Shown: positions 1 to 6,035, counted from the stretch's first letter. The stretch is 9,805 bases of DNA from JAGMXM01 sp964458325 (GCA_964458325.1 CAYWIM010000123.1:1-9805), one strand, 5' to 3'. The notes: generated from the letters alone by a model not told the origin. Numbers and translations: made by a program.

Positions 1-411
1 ATCGTCACCATGATGGGCAAGCTGCCGGGCAGCGGCGCGCTGATCATCGGCGACAAGGGCAAGGTCTTCTCGCCGGACGATTACGGCGCCCGATTTTACA
101 TGGCGCTCAAGGGCAGCGAGGATTATGTCTCCGGCGACAAGCACCCGGCTTGCCAGGCGGTTCCCGTGTCAATCCCGCGCTCGCCGGGCCACATGGAAGA
201 ATGGTTCCGGATGATGAAAGAAGGCACTCCCGCCTTCTCGAACTTCGACATTGCCGCCTATCTGACCGAGATCATCCTTCTGGGGTGTGTCGCCCTGCGA
301 GTGGGCGAGGGGTATCGGGTGGAATGGGATGGCCCGGCCATGAAATCGACGAACCTGCCCGAGGCGGCGAAGTTCGTCCGACGCAACAACCGCACGGGCT
401 GGGAAGCCTGA
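1..411 (+). CDS. Gfo/Idh/MocA-family oxidoreductase, C-terminal part (5' end outside window)
   Basis: The reading frame is open from the first base and ends at TGA 409-411, so 136 C-terminal residues are visible and the start lies upstream of the window. The visible part matches the substrate-side C-terminal domain of bacterial Gfo/Idh/MocA NAD(P)-dependent oxidoreductases. It has a Ser-Gly-Ala-Leu-Ile-Ile-Gly-Asp-Lys-Gly turn early on, a Pro-Arg-Ser-Pro-Gly-His segment leading into an amphipathic helix, Ser-Asn-Phe-Asp, and the run TEIILLGCVALRVGEG. The close has Asn-Leu-Pro-Glu-Ala and a final Arg-Thr-Gly-Trp. These endings are typical of the many sugar or inositol dehydrogenase-like paralogues in planctomycete and verrucomicrobial genomes. 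The N-terminal Rossmann domain cannot be seen, so cofactor and substrate cannot be assigned. A strong terminator follows, so this gene is transcriptionally separate from the methyltransferase operon. Confidence 0.88.
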   Translation: MVTMMGKLPGSGALIIGDKGKVFSPDDYGARFYMALKGSEDYVSGDKHPACQAVPVSIPRSPGHMEEWFRMMKEGTPAFSNFDIAAYLTEIILLGCVALRVGEGYRVEWDGPAMKSTNLPEAAKFVRRNNRTGWEA

Positions 412-437
412 GACGGCCTTTTCCTCGGGAATCGAAA

Positions 438-469
438 CGTCCCGCCTTCCGTGGCGGGGCGTTTTTTTT
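438..469 (+). terminator. Intrinsic terminator after the oxidoreductase gene
   Basis: A 9-bp GC-rich stem (438-446 with 453-461, one G-T pair) closes a 6-base loop and is followed by eight consecutive T (462-469). AAA just before the stem can also pair with the first T residues. This is a textbook rho-independent terminator, 26 bases past the stop codon. Confidence 0.93.
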
Positions 470-547
470 GCATGGGCCCGATCCGCCAGGGCAGCGGCCA
501 AGGCAGGGGAATCGACTTTGGCAAGGGCCATGGCGCTCTCGCGCAGG

Positions 548-629
548 GCGAAAGGATTTCACTGGCTTTCGCGGGCGCAACGCATATGATGAAGAACTGA
601 CAGCCGTGGACAGTTGTGTATGCGAAAGG
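548..629 (+). promoter_or_regulatory. Possible three-element leader switch or operator before the B12 operon
   Basis: GCGAAAGG occurs twice, at 548-555 and 622-629, and its complement CTTTCGC lies between them at 566-572. The second copy contains the putative Shine-Dalgarno GAAAGG (624-629), 6 bases before the ATG at 636. In RNA, CTTTCGC could pair over 7 bp either with the first copy, leaving the ribosome site free, or with the second, masking it. At DNA level 548-572 is a perfect 7-bp dyad with an 11-base spacer and could be a repressor site. The RNA model needs transcription to begin before 548. The only promoter-like hexamer I see (585-590) would start too late, so the two readings compete. 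No cobalamin-riboswitch B12 box was found. Confidence 0.3.
585..590 (+). promoter_or_regulatory. Possible -10 element for the B12 methyltransferase operon
   Basis: TATGAT differs from the sigma-70 -10 consensus at one position and lies 45 bases before the first gene's ATG, in the right place after the preceding terminator. No convincing -35 hexamer lies 16-18 bases upstream; the dyad at 548-572 covers that position. An activator-dependent promoter or a chance match are both possible. Confidence 0.33.
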
Positions 630-635
630 TTAGCC

Positions 636-1274
636 ATGGAAAATGCCAAGCGATTATATGAAGCGGTTCTGGAAGGCGATGCGAAGACGGCCCATTCGGT
701 GACCGAGGCTGCGCTGGCGGCCGGCGTGGATCCTCAGAAACTGGTGACGGAGCAGATGATCCCCGCGATGGACGAGGCGGGGCGGCGTTTCGAGTGCAAC
801 GAGTTTTTTGTCCCGGAACTGCTGGTCTCGGCGCGGGCGATGAAGGCGGCGCTCGAAATGATCCGCCCGCTGCTGGCGGCCCGGGGCGCCCAGCCGGTTG
901 GCCGGGTTGTGATCGGCACCGTCAAAGGGGATTTGCACGACATTGGCAAGAACCTGGTGGCCGCCATGCTCGAAGGAGGCGGTTTCGAGGTGATCGATCT
1001 GGGTGTGGATGTGTCGCCGGATCGGTTCGTGGCCGCGGCGCGCGAAAAGGATGCCCATCTGATCGCCCTGTCGGCGCTTCTGACCACGACCATGCCGTCG
1101 ATGCAGGCCACCATGGATGCCCTGCAGCGCGCGGGGGTTCGGGAGCAGTTCAAAGTCATGATCGGCGGGGCGCCCATCACCCAAAAGTACGCCGACGAGA
1201 TTGGGGCGGACGGTTACAGCGAAAATGCCGCGGGCGCCGTGGCGCTGGCGCGACGGCTTTCGGCGGCGGTTTGA
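636..1274 (+). CDS. Corrinoid (cobalamin-binding) methyltransferase shuttle protein
   Basis: The 212-residue product has the two-domain plan of corrinoid proteins such as MtaC, MtbC and MttC and of the cobalamin module of methionine synthase. Residues 1-85 form a helical cap domain (B12-binding_2 type). Residues 88-212 form a Rossmann-like B12 domain. The signature Asp99-Leu-His101-Asp-Ile-Gly104 provides the histidine that ligates cobalt from below. The downstream Leu-Ser-Ala-Leu (145-148) and Ile-Gly-Gly-Ala-Pro (176-180) contact the nucleotide tail in this family. The protein carries the methyl group as methyl-Co(III) between partner enzymes in the cytoplasm. ATG 636 is chosen because GAAAGG (624-629) precedes it and the product then has normal family length; the longer open frame upstream is non-coding. 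It is the first gene of a three-gene operon, with the homocysteine methyltransferase 8 bases downstream. The family call is secure, the physiological substrate is unknown. Confidence 0.95.
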   Translation: MENAKRLYEAVLEGDAKTAHSVTEAALAAGVDPQKLVTEQMIPAMDEAGRRFECNEFFVPELLVSARAMKAALEMIRPLLAARGAQPVGRVVIGTVKGDLHDIGKNLVAAMLEGGGFEVIDLGVDVSPDRFVAAAREKDAHLIALSALLTTTMPSMQATMDALQRAGVREQFKVMIGGAPITQKYADEIGADGYSENAAGAVALARRLSAAV

Positions 1275-1282
1275 AGCTGGGG

Positions 1283-2158
1283 ATGCATCCGACGATCGAA
1301 GCGTTGCGGGCGGCGAGGCCGGTGCTGACCGATGGCGCCTGGGGCACGCAGCTCCAGGCCCAAGGATTGCAGCCGCACGAATGCCCGGACTCATGGAACC
1401 TGACGCATCCGGACCGGGTGCTGCAGGTGGCGCGTGCCTATGTCGAGGCGGGCAGCCAGGTGATCCTGACCAACACATTCGGCGCCAACGCGGTGCGCCT
1501 GGCTGGGTACGGATTGGCGGACCAAGGAGCGGCCATCAACCGTGCGGGGGTGGCGATCTCGAGGGAAGCGGCTGCGAATCGAGCGCGTGTTTTCGCCTCG
1601 CTGGGGCCGACGGGTAAGATGCTTCTGGACGGCGCGATCACCGTGGCCGAACTGGACCGAGTATTTGGGGAGCAGGCCGCCGCGCTGGCGGAAGCGGGGG
1701 CCGATGCGCTGGTGGTGGAGACGTTCTCCGATCTCGAGGAGGCGGGGCCGGCGATCGCCGCCGCCCGGCGCACGGGGCTGCCCGTGGTGGCATCGCTGGT
1801 GTTCGACTCCGGGCGCGACAAGGATCGGACGATGATGGGGGTGACGCCGGAGCGGGCGGCGAAGGCTCTGGAGGAGATGGGGGCGGATGTGGTGGGCGCC
1901 AATTGCGGCCAGGGCATTGCTGGATACGTCAGCGTGTGCCGCCGGATGCGATCGGCGACCGCGGCGCCTCTGTGGATCAAGGCCAATGCCGGCTTGCCCG
2001 AGCTCGAGGCCGGCCGGGCGGTTTACCGGATCAAGGCGGAAGAGTTTGCCGGCCACGGGCCGGCGCTGGTCGAGGCCGGCGCCGATTTCATTGGCGGCTG
2101 TTGCGGCACCACGCCCGATTTCATCCGGGCTTTGCGAATGCGGATCAGGAAGCCATGA
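1283..2158 (+). CDS. Homocysteine S-methyltransferase family protein (MetH N-terminal-domain type)
   Basis: The 291-residue product is a single-domain homocysteine-binding TIM barrel, like the first module of cobalamin-dependent methionine synthase or betaine-homocysteine methyltransferase. The N-terminus has Leu-Thr-Asp-Gly-Ala-Trp-Gly-Thr, then Asn-Thr-Phe-Gly-Ala-Asn (64-69). The zinc ligands are Cys208 in Gly-Ala-Asn-Cys-Gly and Cys273-Cys274 in Gly-Gly-Cys-Cys-Gly-Thr-Thr-Pro. Zinc activates the homocysteine thiol for methyl attack, giving methionine. No folate, cobalamin or activation domain is fused; the cobalamin protein is encoded just upstream, so the likely methyl donor is methyl-corrinoid protein. 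ATG 1283 is the default start. An in-frame TTG at 1271 would overlap the upstream stop (TTGA) and add four residues; neither has a good ribosome site. It overlaps the next gene by 4 bases. A selenohomocysteine or other thiol acceptor cannot be excluded. Confidence 0.93.
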   Translation: MHPTIEALRAARPVLTDGAWGTQLQAQGLQPHECPDSWNLTHPDRVLQVARAYVEAGSQVILTNTFGANAVRLAGYGLADQGAAINRAGVAISREAAANRARVFASLGPTGKMLLDGAITVAELDRVFGEQAAALAEAGADALVVETFSDLEEAGPAIAAARRTGLPVVASLVFDSGRDKDRTMMGVTPERAAKALEEMGADVVGANCGQGIAGYVSVCRRMRSATAAPLWIKANAGLPELEAGRAVYRIKAEEFAGHGPALVEAGADFIGGCCGTTPDFIRALRMRIRKP

Positions 2159-3165
2159 ATAGCCGGGAACGTTTCTTCGCGATGCTCGATGGGCGGCCGG
2201 TGGACAGCCTGGTGCTGATGCCGATCACGATGATGTATGCCGCCGACCAGGCCGGCGTGCGCTATGGCGATTACGCGGCAGACCACCGGGTGCTGGTCGA
2301 GGCCCAGGTCGTCACCGCCCACAAGTTCGACCTGGATTATGTCTCCTGCATCTCGGATCCGGGCCGCGAGGCCGCCGATTGCGGGGCGGTCGTGAAATTC
2401 TTCCCGGACCAGCCGCCGGCGATCGACGAGCAACAGGCGCGTCTGGCCGACAAGAGCGAGCTGGCACGGCTGCGGGCGCCGGATCCGCTGGGCGGCGGGC
2501 GGATGCACGATCGCGTCCGAGCGGCGGCGCTTTTCAAGGAGAGGGTCGGAGGCGCCAAGGTGATCGAGGGGTGGATCGAGGGCCCCTGCGCGGAGGCGGC
2601 GGACCTGCGGGGCATCAACTCCCTGATGACAGATTTCATCGATGACCCGGCGTTTGTGCGGGATCTCTTTGCGTTCGTGATCGAGATGGAGCTGCGGTTT
2701 GCCCGGGCGCAGATCGAGGCGGGTGCGGACATAATCGGCGTGGGAGACGCGGCGGCATCGCTGGTGGGGCCTCGGATTTACGAGGAGATGGTGTGGCCGT
2801 ACGAGAAGCGGCTGGTGGACGGCCTGCACGCCTTGGGCGCTCGAGTCCGGCTGCACATCTGCGGCAACACCAGCCGGATTCTCGAGGGCATGGGGAAGCT
2901 GGGTTGCGCGATCGTGGATCTGGATCTGGCGTCGATGGCCGATGGACGGGCGAAGATGGGGCCGGACCAGATTCTATTGGGCAACATCCATCCGGTGCAT
3001 GTGATGAAGAACGGCACTCCGGAGACCGTTAGCGCCGCCATTGCCGCCTGTCATCGCGAGTGCGCGCCACGATTCATTGTGGGGGCGGGCTGCGAGGTTC
3101 CCCGGGGCACCCCGGTGGAGAACATGATGGCCCTCACGCGCTACGCCCGGGAGCACCGGCCGTAG
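2155..3165 (+). CDS. Uroporphyrinogen decarboxylase-family corrinoid methyltransferase (MtaA/MtbA/CmuA type)
   Basis: The 336-residue product belongs to the UroD superfamily but is not HemE: the Arg-Gln-Ala-Gly-Arg substrate motif near the N-terminus is missing. It has the zinc ligand set of methylcobamide:thiol methyltransferases: His234-x-Cys236 in Leu-His-Ile-Cys-Gly-Asn and Cys313 in Gly-Ala-Gly-Cys-Glu-Val-Pro. The 77-residue spacing between the cysteines agrees, from memory, with the archaeal coenzyme M methyltransferase MtaA. Such enzymes transfer methyl groups between a corrinoid protein and a thiol or, in CmuA, from methyl halides. The start ATG overlaps the previous stop as ATGA (2155-2158) and AGGA at 2147-2150 precedes it, so translation is coupled. 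Given the partners, it probably loads the upstream corrinoid protein from a methylated donor; the donor is unknown. Transfer in the opposite direction is also possible. Confidence 0.9.
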   Translation: MNSRERFFAMLDGRPVDSLVLMPITMMYAADQAGVRYGDYAADHRVLVEAQVVTAHKFDLDYVSCISDPGREAADCGAVVKFFPDQPPAIDEQQARLADKSELARLRAPDPLGGGRMHDRVRAAALFKERVGGAKVIEGWIEGPCAEAADLRGINSLMTDFIDDPAFVRDLFAFVIEMELRFARAQIEAGADIIGVGDAAASLVGPRIYEEMVWPYEKRLVDGLHALGARVRLHICGNTSRILEGMGKLGCAIVDLDLASMADGRAKMGPDQILLGNIHPVHVMKNGTPETVSAAIAACHRECAPRFIVGAGCEVPRGTPVENMMALTRYAREHRP

Positions 3166-3182
3166 GGTCTGTGTAAAAGCCC
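3165..3182. repeat. Sequence resembling an IS256-family terminal repeat
   Basis: The 18 bases beginning GGGTCTGTGTAAAAG directly at the stop codon of the UroD-family gene resemble the ends I recall for IS256-family insertion sequences. No inverted partner and no transposase fragment were found nearby, so at most this is a remnant or solo end. The resemblance is from memory and short enough to be chance. Confidence 0.22.
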
Positions 3183-3200
3183 GATTCTGCTGGGTTTCTT
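3177..3200 (+). terminator. Weak possible terminator after the B12 operon
   Basis: AAGCCC (3177-3182) can pair with GGGTTT (3192-3197) around a 9-base loop, followed by CTT. The stem is short, includes a G-T pair, and the T tract is interrupted, so this is a poor intrinsic terminator. It is nevertheless the best candidate in the convergent spacer 3166-3314, which otherwise contains no gene. Confidence 0.28.
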
Positions 3201-3295
3201 GAGGTTCAGGCCCCAGTTTTCTCGACTGCGTTTTGCGCCAACTTCGGCAGGTGCGCCGGATCGCCAGCCGTGGAAGGCGGGCTGTTCGATGGCCT

Positions 3296-3310
3296 CCCTC
3301 GAGGCGAGGG
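3296..3310 (-). other. Short perfect hairpin just past the khpB stop
   Basis: CCCTCG (3296-3301) and CGAGGG (3305-3310) form a perfect 6-bp GC-rich stem with a 3-base loop, 4 bases beyond the khpB stop codon on the minus strand. No T tract follows on that strand, so it could stabilise the mRNA end or pause polymerase but is not a standard terminator. Confidence 0.35.
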
Positions 3311-3314
3311 CGGG

Positions 3315-3764
3315 TCAACGCTTAGGCCGGAGGAGGATGGCTTTCTTGTTGGTGCCTTCGACCTCAACGCTGTGCGTTTCGACGGTGGGATCGTCCTTGA
3401 GCGCATGATGGACGATGAAGCGGTCGAAGGCGTTGAGGGGTTCGAGTTCGACGATATCGCCCCAGCGGCGGACCTTTTCGGCGGCTTCGCGGGCTTTGGT
3501 GATGAGGGCTTCGCGGGCCTGGGTGCGGTAATTGGCGACATCGAGCAGGATTTTGGGGGCTTGCGGATCTTTTTGGAAGATGAGGCGGTTGGTCAGGTAT
3601 TGGAGCGCCACGAGGGTCTGGCCCTTGCGTCCGATGAGCCGGCCTGCGTCGTCGGATTTGACCTCGAGCAGGGGGCCCTCTTCGAGCTGGTGTTCCTCCA
3701 CGGTGGCATCGAATCCGAGTTTGCGAAGCATTTCTTCGAGAATGGCTTTGTTCGAGGCGGGCAT
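3315..3764 (-). CDS. khpB: KhpB/Jag-type RNA-binding protein with KH and R3H domains
   Basis: The 149-residue product carries a KH domain with the Gly-Arg-Leu-Ile-Gly-Arg-Lys-Gly-Gln loop at 41-49. An R3H domain follows: Leu-Asn-Ala-Phe-Asp-Arg115-Phe-Ile-Val-His119, then Asp-Asp-Pro-Thr-Val-Glu-Thr-His-Ser. This is the Jag/SpoIIIJ-associated protein (KhpB, EloR), a single-stranded RNA-binding protein. In Gram-positive bacteria it works with KhpA and influences cell elongation and division, and its gene commonly follows yidC, as here. The usual N-terminal Jag-N domain of longer homologues is absent: only about 35 residues precede the KH loop. The start ATG lies 51 bases past the yidC stop; no clear Shine-Dalgarno is visible. 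It is the last gene of the cluster. The family call is secure; the role in this lineage is inferred. Confidence 0.95.
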   Translation of the reverse strand: MPASNKAILEEMLRKLGFDATVEEHQLEEGPLLEVKSDDAGRLIGRKGQTLVALQYLTNRLIFQKDPQAPKILLDVANYRTQAREALITKAREAAEKVRRWGDIVELEPLNAFDRFIVHHALKDDPTVETHSVEVEGTNKKAILLRPKR

Positions 3765-3815
3765 AAGGTTCGAGTGGTGTAAGGATGCGTGGTCGGATCG
3801 GAGGAACCAGCGGGT

Positions 3816-5633
3816 TCAGGGTTTGTGCTTGCGGCGATGGCCGCCAGCCGGCAGCGCCGCTCCCGCGGCGCCGGGGATTGCATGGGGATCGATGGTGCGA
3901 GTCAGTTTCGTCTGCGCGATGGTCAGCAGGTTTTGCACGGTCCAATACAAAGTCAAACCCGCGCTGAAATTATACAAGAAAACCATGAACATCAAGGGCA
4001 TATATTTCATGATTTTCTGCTGCATGGGATCCATGCCGGGGGAAGGGGGTGTGAGCCGCGCCTGCCAGATCATGGTGGCCCCCATCAGGAGCGGCAGGGG
4101 GTTGACGGGGAAGTTGAGGCCGGGAATGGTCCAGATGGTATCGGCGGTGGAGAGGTCTTGCGCCCAGAGGAACGTGGCGCCGCGAAGCTCGATGGCGCTG
4201 CGGAGCATGTAAAAGAAGCCAATGAACACGGGGATCTGCAGCAGCATGGGGAAGCAGCCGCTCATGGGGCTGACCTTGTTGGCCTTCATGAATTCCATGA
4301 GCTTGAGGTTCATCTTGCGCGAGTCGTCCTTGTATTTCTCCTGGAGCTCTTTCATCTGAGGCTGGAGGGCGGCCATGCGCTTCATCGAGCGGGTGCTGGC
4401 GTTGGTCAGGGGCCAGAACAGGAGTTTGATGAGGATAGTGATGGCGATGATGCTGATGCCGTAGCTGAGGCCGATGGCGTGGAGGCCGTTCATGGACAGG
4501 AGAAGCGCCTTCGAGAAGAATCCGAAAAAGCCGCTGTAATCCATGATCAGATCCAGCTTGTTGCCCAATTGATGGCCCAGGCGGGCCAGCGTGTTGTATT
4601 CCTTGGGCCCGGCGAAAACGGTGTAGGCGCGCTCGATGGCCTCGCCGGGGGCGAGGGTGAATTCCGGGTAGGTCAGGGCCGCCTGGTATCCGTGCGGCTG
4701 GGCGTTCAGCGTTGAATCCTCGGCGCGCTGCTCCGGGGTGGGAGCCGGCAGCATGACCCGGCGCGCCAGCAGCCGGGGCGCCGGCTCGCGCGGGACGACC
4801 GCCAGGGCGAAGAACTGGTTCTGGACGGCCCCCCACACGGCGTTGGTTCGCGACAGGAACTCGTGCCGAGGCGTCCCCGGCAGGCAGCCCAGCGTCCGGT
4901 TGGCGAACCAGCGTTCATCCGCCCGCTCGGCCTTGTCGCCATCGAACTTGATGACGCCCAGCATGTCGACGCTTCGGTCGCGCGGGCTGATGGGGGTGGC
5001 GGTGCCGATGACAAACTCCTGATGCGGGATGGCGAGGGGCTGGGTGCCGCGGTTTTCGAGCCGGACGACCGCTTCGAGCAAGTAGTTCGATCCCGCCGTG
5101 AATTCCTTGGCGATCGAAAGTCCATTGGTGAATGACTTCTCGGCCCGGACCGTTGCACCGGTCCGGGTCAGGATGAACTGGTTGTCTCCTTGCAGGTCGG
5201 CGCTGCCCAGGAACGTGAGCGCGGGGACGGGCGCCGATCCGTTCAGCGTGGCGAGGTTCGTGTTCGACCGGTCGTGGCGCCGGTCGCTTCCGACCAATTG
5301 GGGGTGGGCCTTGAGCTGGATCTCCTTCAGCCCGCCGCCGTGGGAGGTGAACAGATAGTGCGACCCGTCGCTATCGACTGCCAGCAACTCCTCGGGCGCA
5401 TCCGGCTTGAGCCACGTGGCCGGAGTGGTCGCCGTGAGCTCGGCCGTCGGGCCCGGAGGGGGCGGGTTCGATACGGCGGGGGTGGTGGCGGCCGGTAAAG
5501 GGTCGTTGGTGGCTGCCATACTGACTGCCGCGGGTGGCGCAGGCTTGGGCGGGTAGAGACGATTGATCAGCGGATACCAAGCCATCAACAGGAGGAATGA
5601 CAGTGCCAGGATGATCAGCGATTTTCGGTCCAT
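3816..5633 (-). CDS. yidC: Membrane protein insertase YidC
   Basis: The 605-residue product inserts and folds inner-membrane proteins, alone or with the Sec translocon. It has the Gram-negative layout. A signal-anchor helix at about 6-22 is followed by a proline-rich linker (28-62) and a large periplasmic beta-rich domain to about 345. The conserved insertase core spans about 370-580, with helices near 388-409, 458-478, 510-525 and 545-575. The coiled cytoplasmic loop (about 418-445) and the Gly-Cys-Phe-Pro-Met-Leu-Leu-Gln-Ile-Pro-Val-Phe motif at 459-470 are typical. At the position of the groove arginine (Arg366 in E. coli) there is Lys403, which keeps the positive charge. The basic C-terminal tail (His-Arg-Arg-Lys-His-Lys-Pro) may contact the ribosome. 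It starts 12 bases after the yidD stop; no strong Shine-Dalgarno is visible. Confidence 0.98.
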   Translation of the reverse strand: MDRKSLIILALSFLLLMAWYPLINRLYPPKPAPPAAVSMAATNDPLPAATTPAVSNPPPPGPTAELTATTPATWLKPDAPEELLAVDSDGSHYLFTSHGGGLKEIQLKAHPQLVGSDRRHDRSNTNLATLNGSAPVPALTFLGSADLQGDNQFILTRTGATVRAEKSFTNGLSIAKEFTAGSNYLLEAVVRLENRGTQPLAIPHQEFVIGTATPISPRDRSVDMLGVIKFDGDKAERADERWFANRTLGCLPGTPRHEFLSRTNAVWGAVQNQFFALAVVPREPAPRLLARRVMLPAPTPEQRAEDSTLNAQPHGYQAALTYPEFTLAPGEAIERAYTVFAGPKEYNTLARLGHQLGNKLDLIMDYSGFFGFFSKALLLSMNGLHAIGLSYGISIIAITILIKLLFWPLTNASTRSMKRMAALQPQMKELQEKYKDDSRKMNLKLMEFMKANKVSPMSGCFPMLLQIPVFIGFFYMLRSAIELRGATFLWAQDLSTADTIWTIPGLNFPVNPLPLLMGATMIWQARLTPPSPGMDPMQQKIMKYMPLMFMVFLYNFSAGLTLYWTVQNLLTIAQTKLTRTIDPHAIPGAAGAALPAGGHRRKHKP

Positions 5634-5645
5634 GCGGGGGTCGCG

Positions 5646-6035
5646 TCAGGGATTGGAAGGGGTGATGGGCGGCAGGCCGCTGGGCATTCCCGCGGTGGCC
5701 GGGCAGATGCGCGAGGCGAGAACGGATTGAGGGCGGATGAGATTCCGTGCGGCATGCGCCGGATGGGAAGGGGTCAGGGCCAAGCTGTTGGGCATCCGAC
5801 CCGGCACGGGATCCCATCCGCAACCGCCCCAGGGATGACACCGCAGCACGCGGCGCAACGAAAGAGCGAATCCGCGGCACAGCCCATGGGATTGAATGGC
5901 CTCGAGCGCATATGCGGAGCAACTGGGCGTGAAACGGCAACCTGCACCGGGGCCGAAGACCGCGGCCTTGGCCGGCGAGATGCACCACCGGTAGAAATGG
6001 ATGGGCAGGGTTGCCAGGAAGCGGATTCCGTTCAC
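5646..6035 (-). CDS. yidD: YidD, membrane protein insertion efficiency factor
   Basis: The 129-residue product has the YidD core: an amphipathic N-terminal segment, then Phe-Tyr-Arg-Trp-Cys-Ile-Ser-Pro, Cys33-Arg-Phe-Thr-Pro-Ser-Cys39-Ser-Ala-Tyr-Ala, and Cys66-His-Pro-Trp-Gly-Gly-Cys72-Gly-Trp-Asp-Pro-Val-Pro. It is membrane-associated at the cytoplasmic face and helps YidC insert proteins. The start is GTG 6033-6035, which overlaps the rnpA stop as GTGA; it puts the N-terminus at the expected place and explains the absence of a strong ribosome site through translational coupling. The longer open frame upstream is the rnpA shadow. Most homologues stop shortly after the Asp-Pro-Val-Pro motif; here about 50 residues rich in Pro, Ala and Ser follow, with no recognisable domain. 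It sits between rnpA and yidC, the conserved order. Confidence 0.94.
   Translation of the reverse strand: MNGIRFLATLPIHFYRWCISPAKAAVFGPGAGCRFTPSCSAYALEAIQSHGLCRGFALSLRRVLRCHPWGGCGWDPVPGRMPNSLALTPSHPAHAARNLIRPQSVLASRICPATAGMPSGLPPITPSNP

Noticed and set aside
472..600. Small 42-codon plus-strand open frame between the terminator and the B12 operon
   Set aside because: Gly-rich product, no ribosome site, and its start directly follows the terminator T run; more likely leader or promoter sequence.
470..635. Cobalamin or SAM-type riboswitch before the B12 operon
   Set aside because: No B12 box or other known riboswitch core could be recognised; only the simple three-element pairing was kept, as a low-confidence feature.
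654..1478. Long minus-strand open frame opposite the corrinoid and homocysteine methyltransferase genes
   Set aside because: The translation is rich in Arg, His and Pro with no family features; it is the GC-rich antisense shadow of two clear genes.
2155..3165. Annotation as HemE uroporphyrinogen decarboxylase
   Set aside because: The HemE substrate motif is missing, the His-x-Cys...Cys zinc set of methyltransferases is present, and the neighbours are corrinoid proteins.
3789..4715. 308-codon plus-strand open frame opposite yidC
   Set aside because: Low-complexity Gly/Glu/His composition and no motif; the opposite strand encodes an unmistakable YidC.
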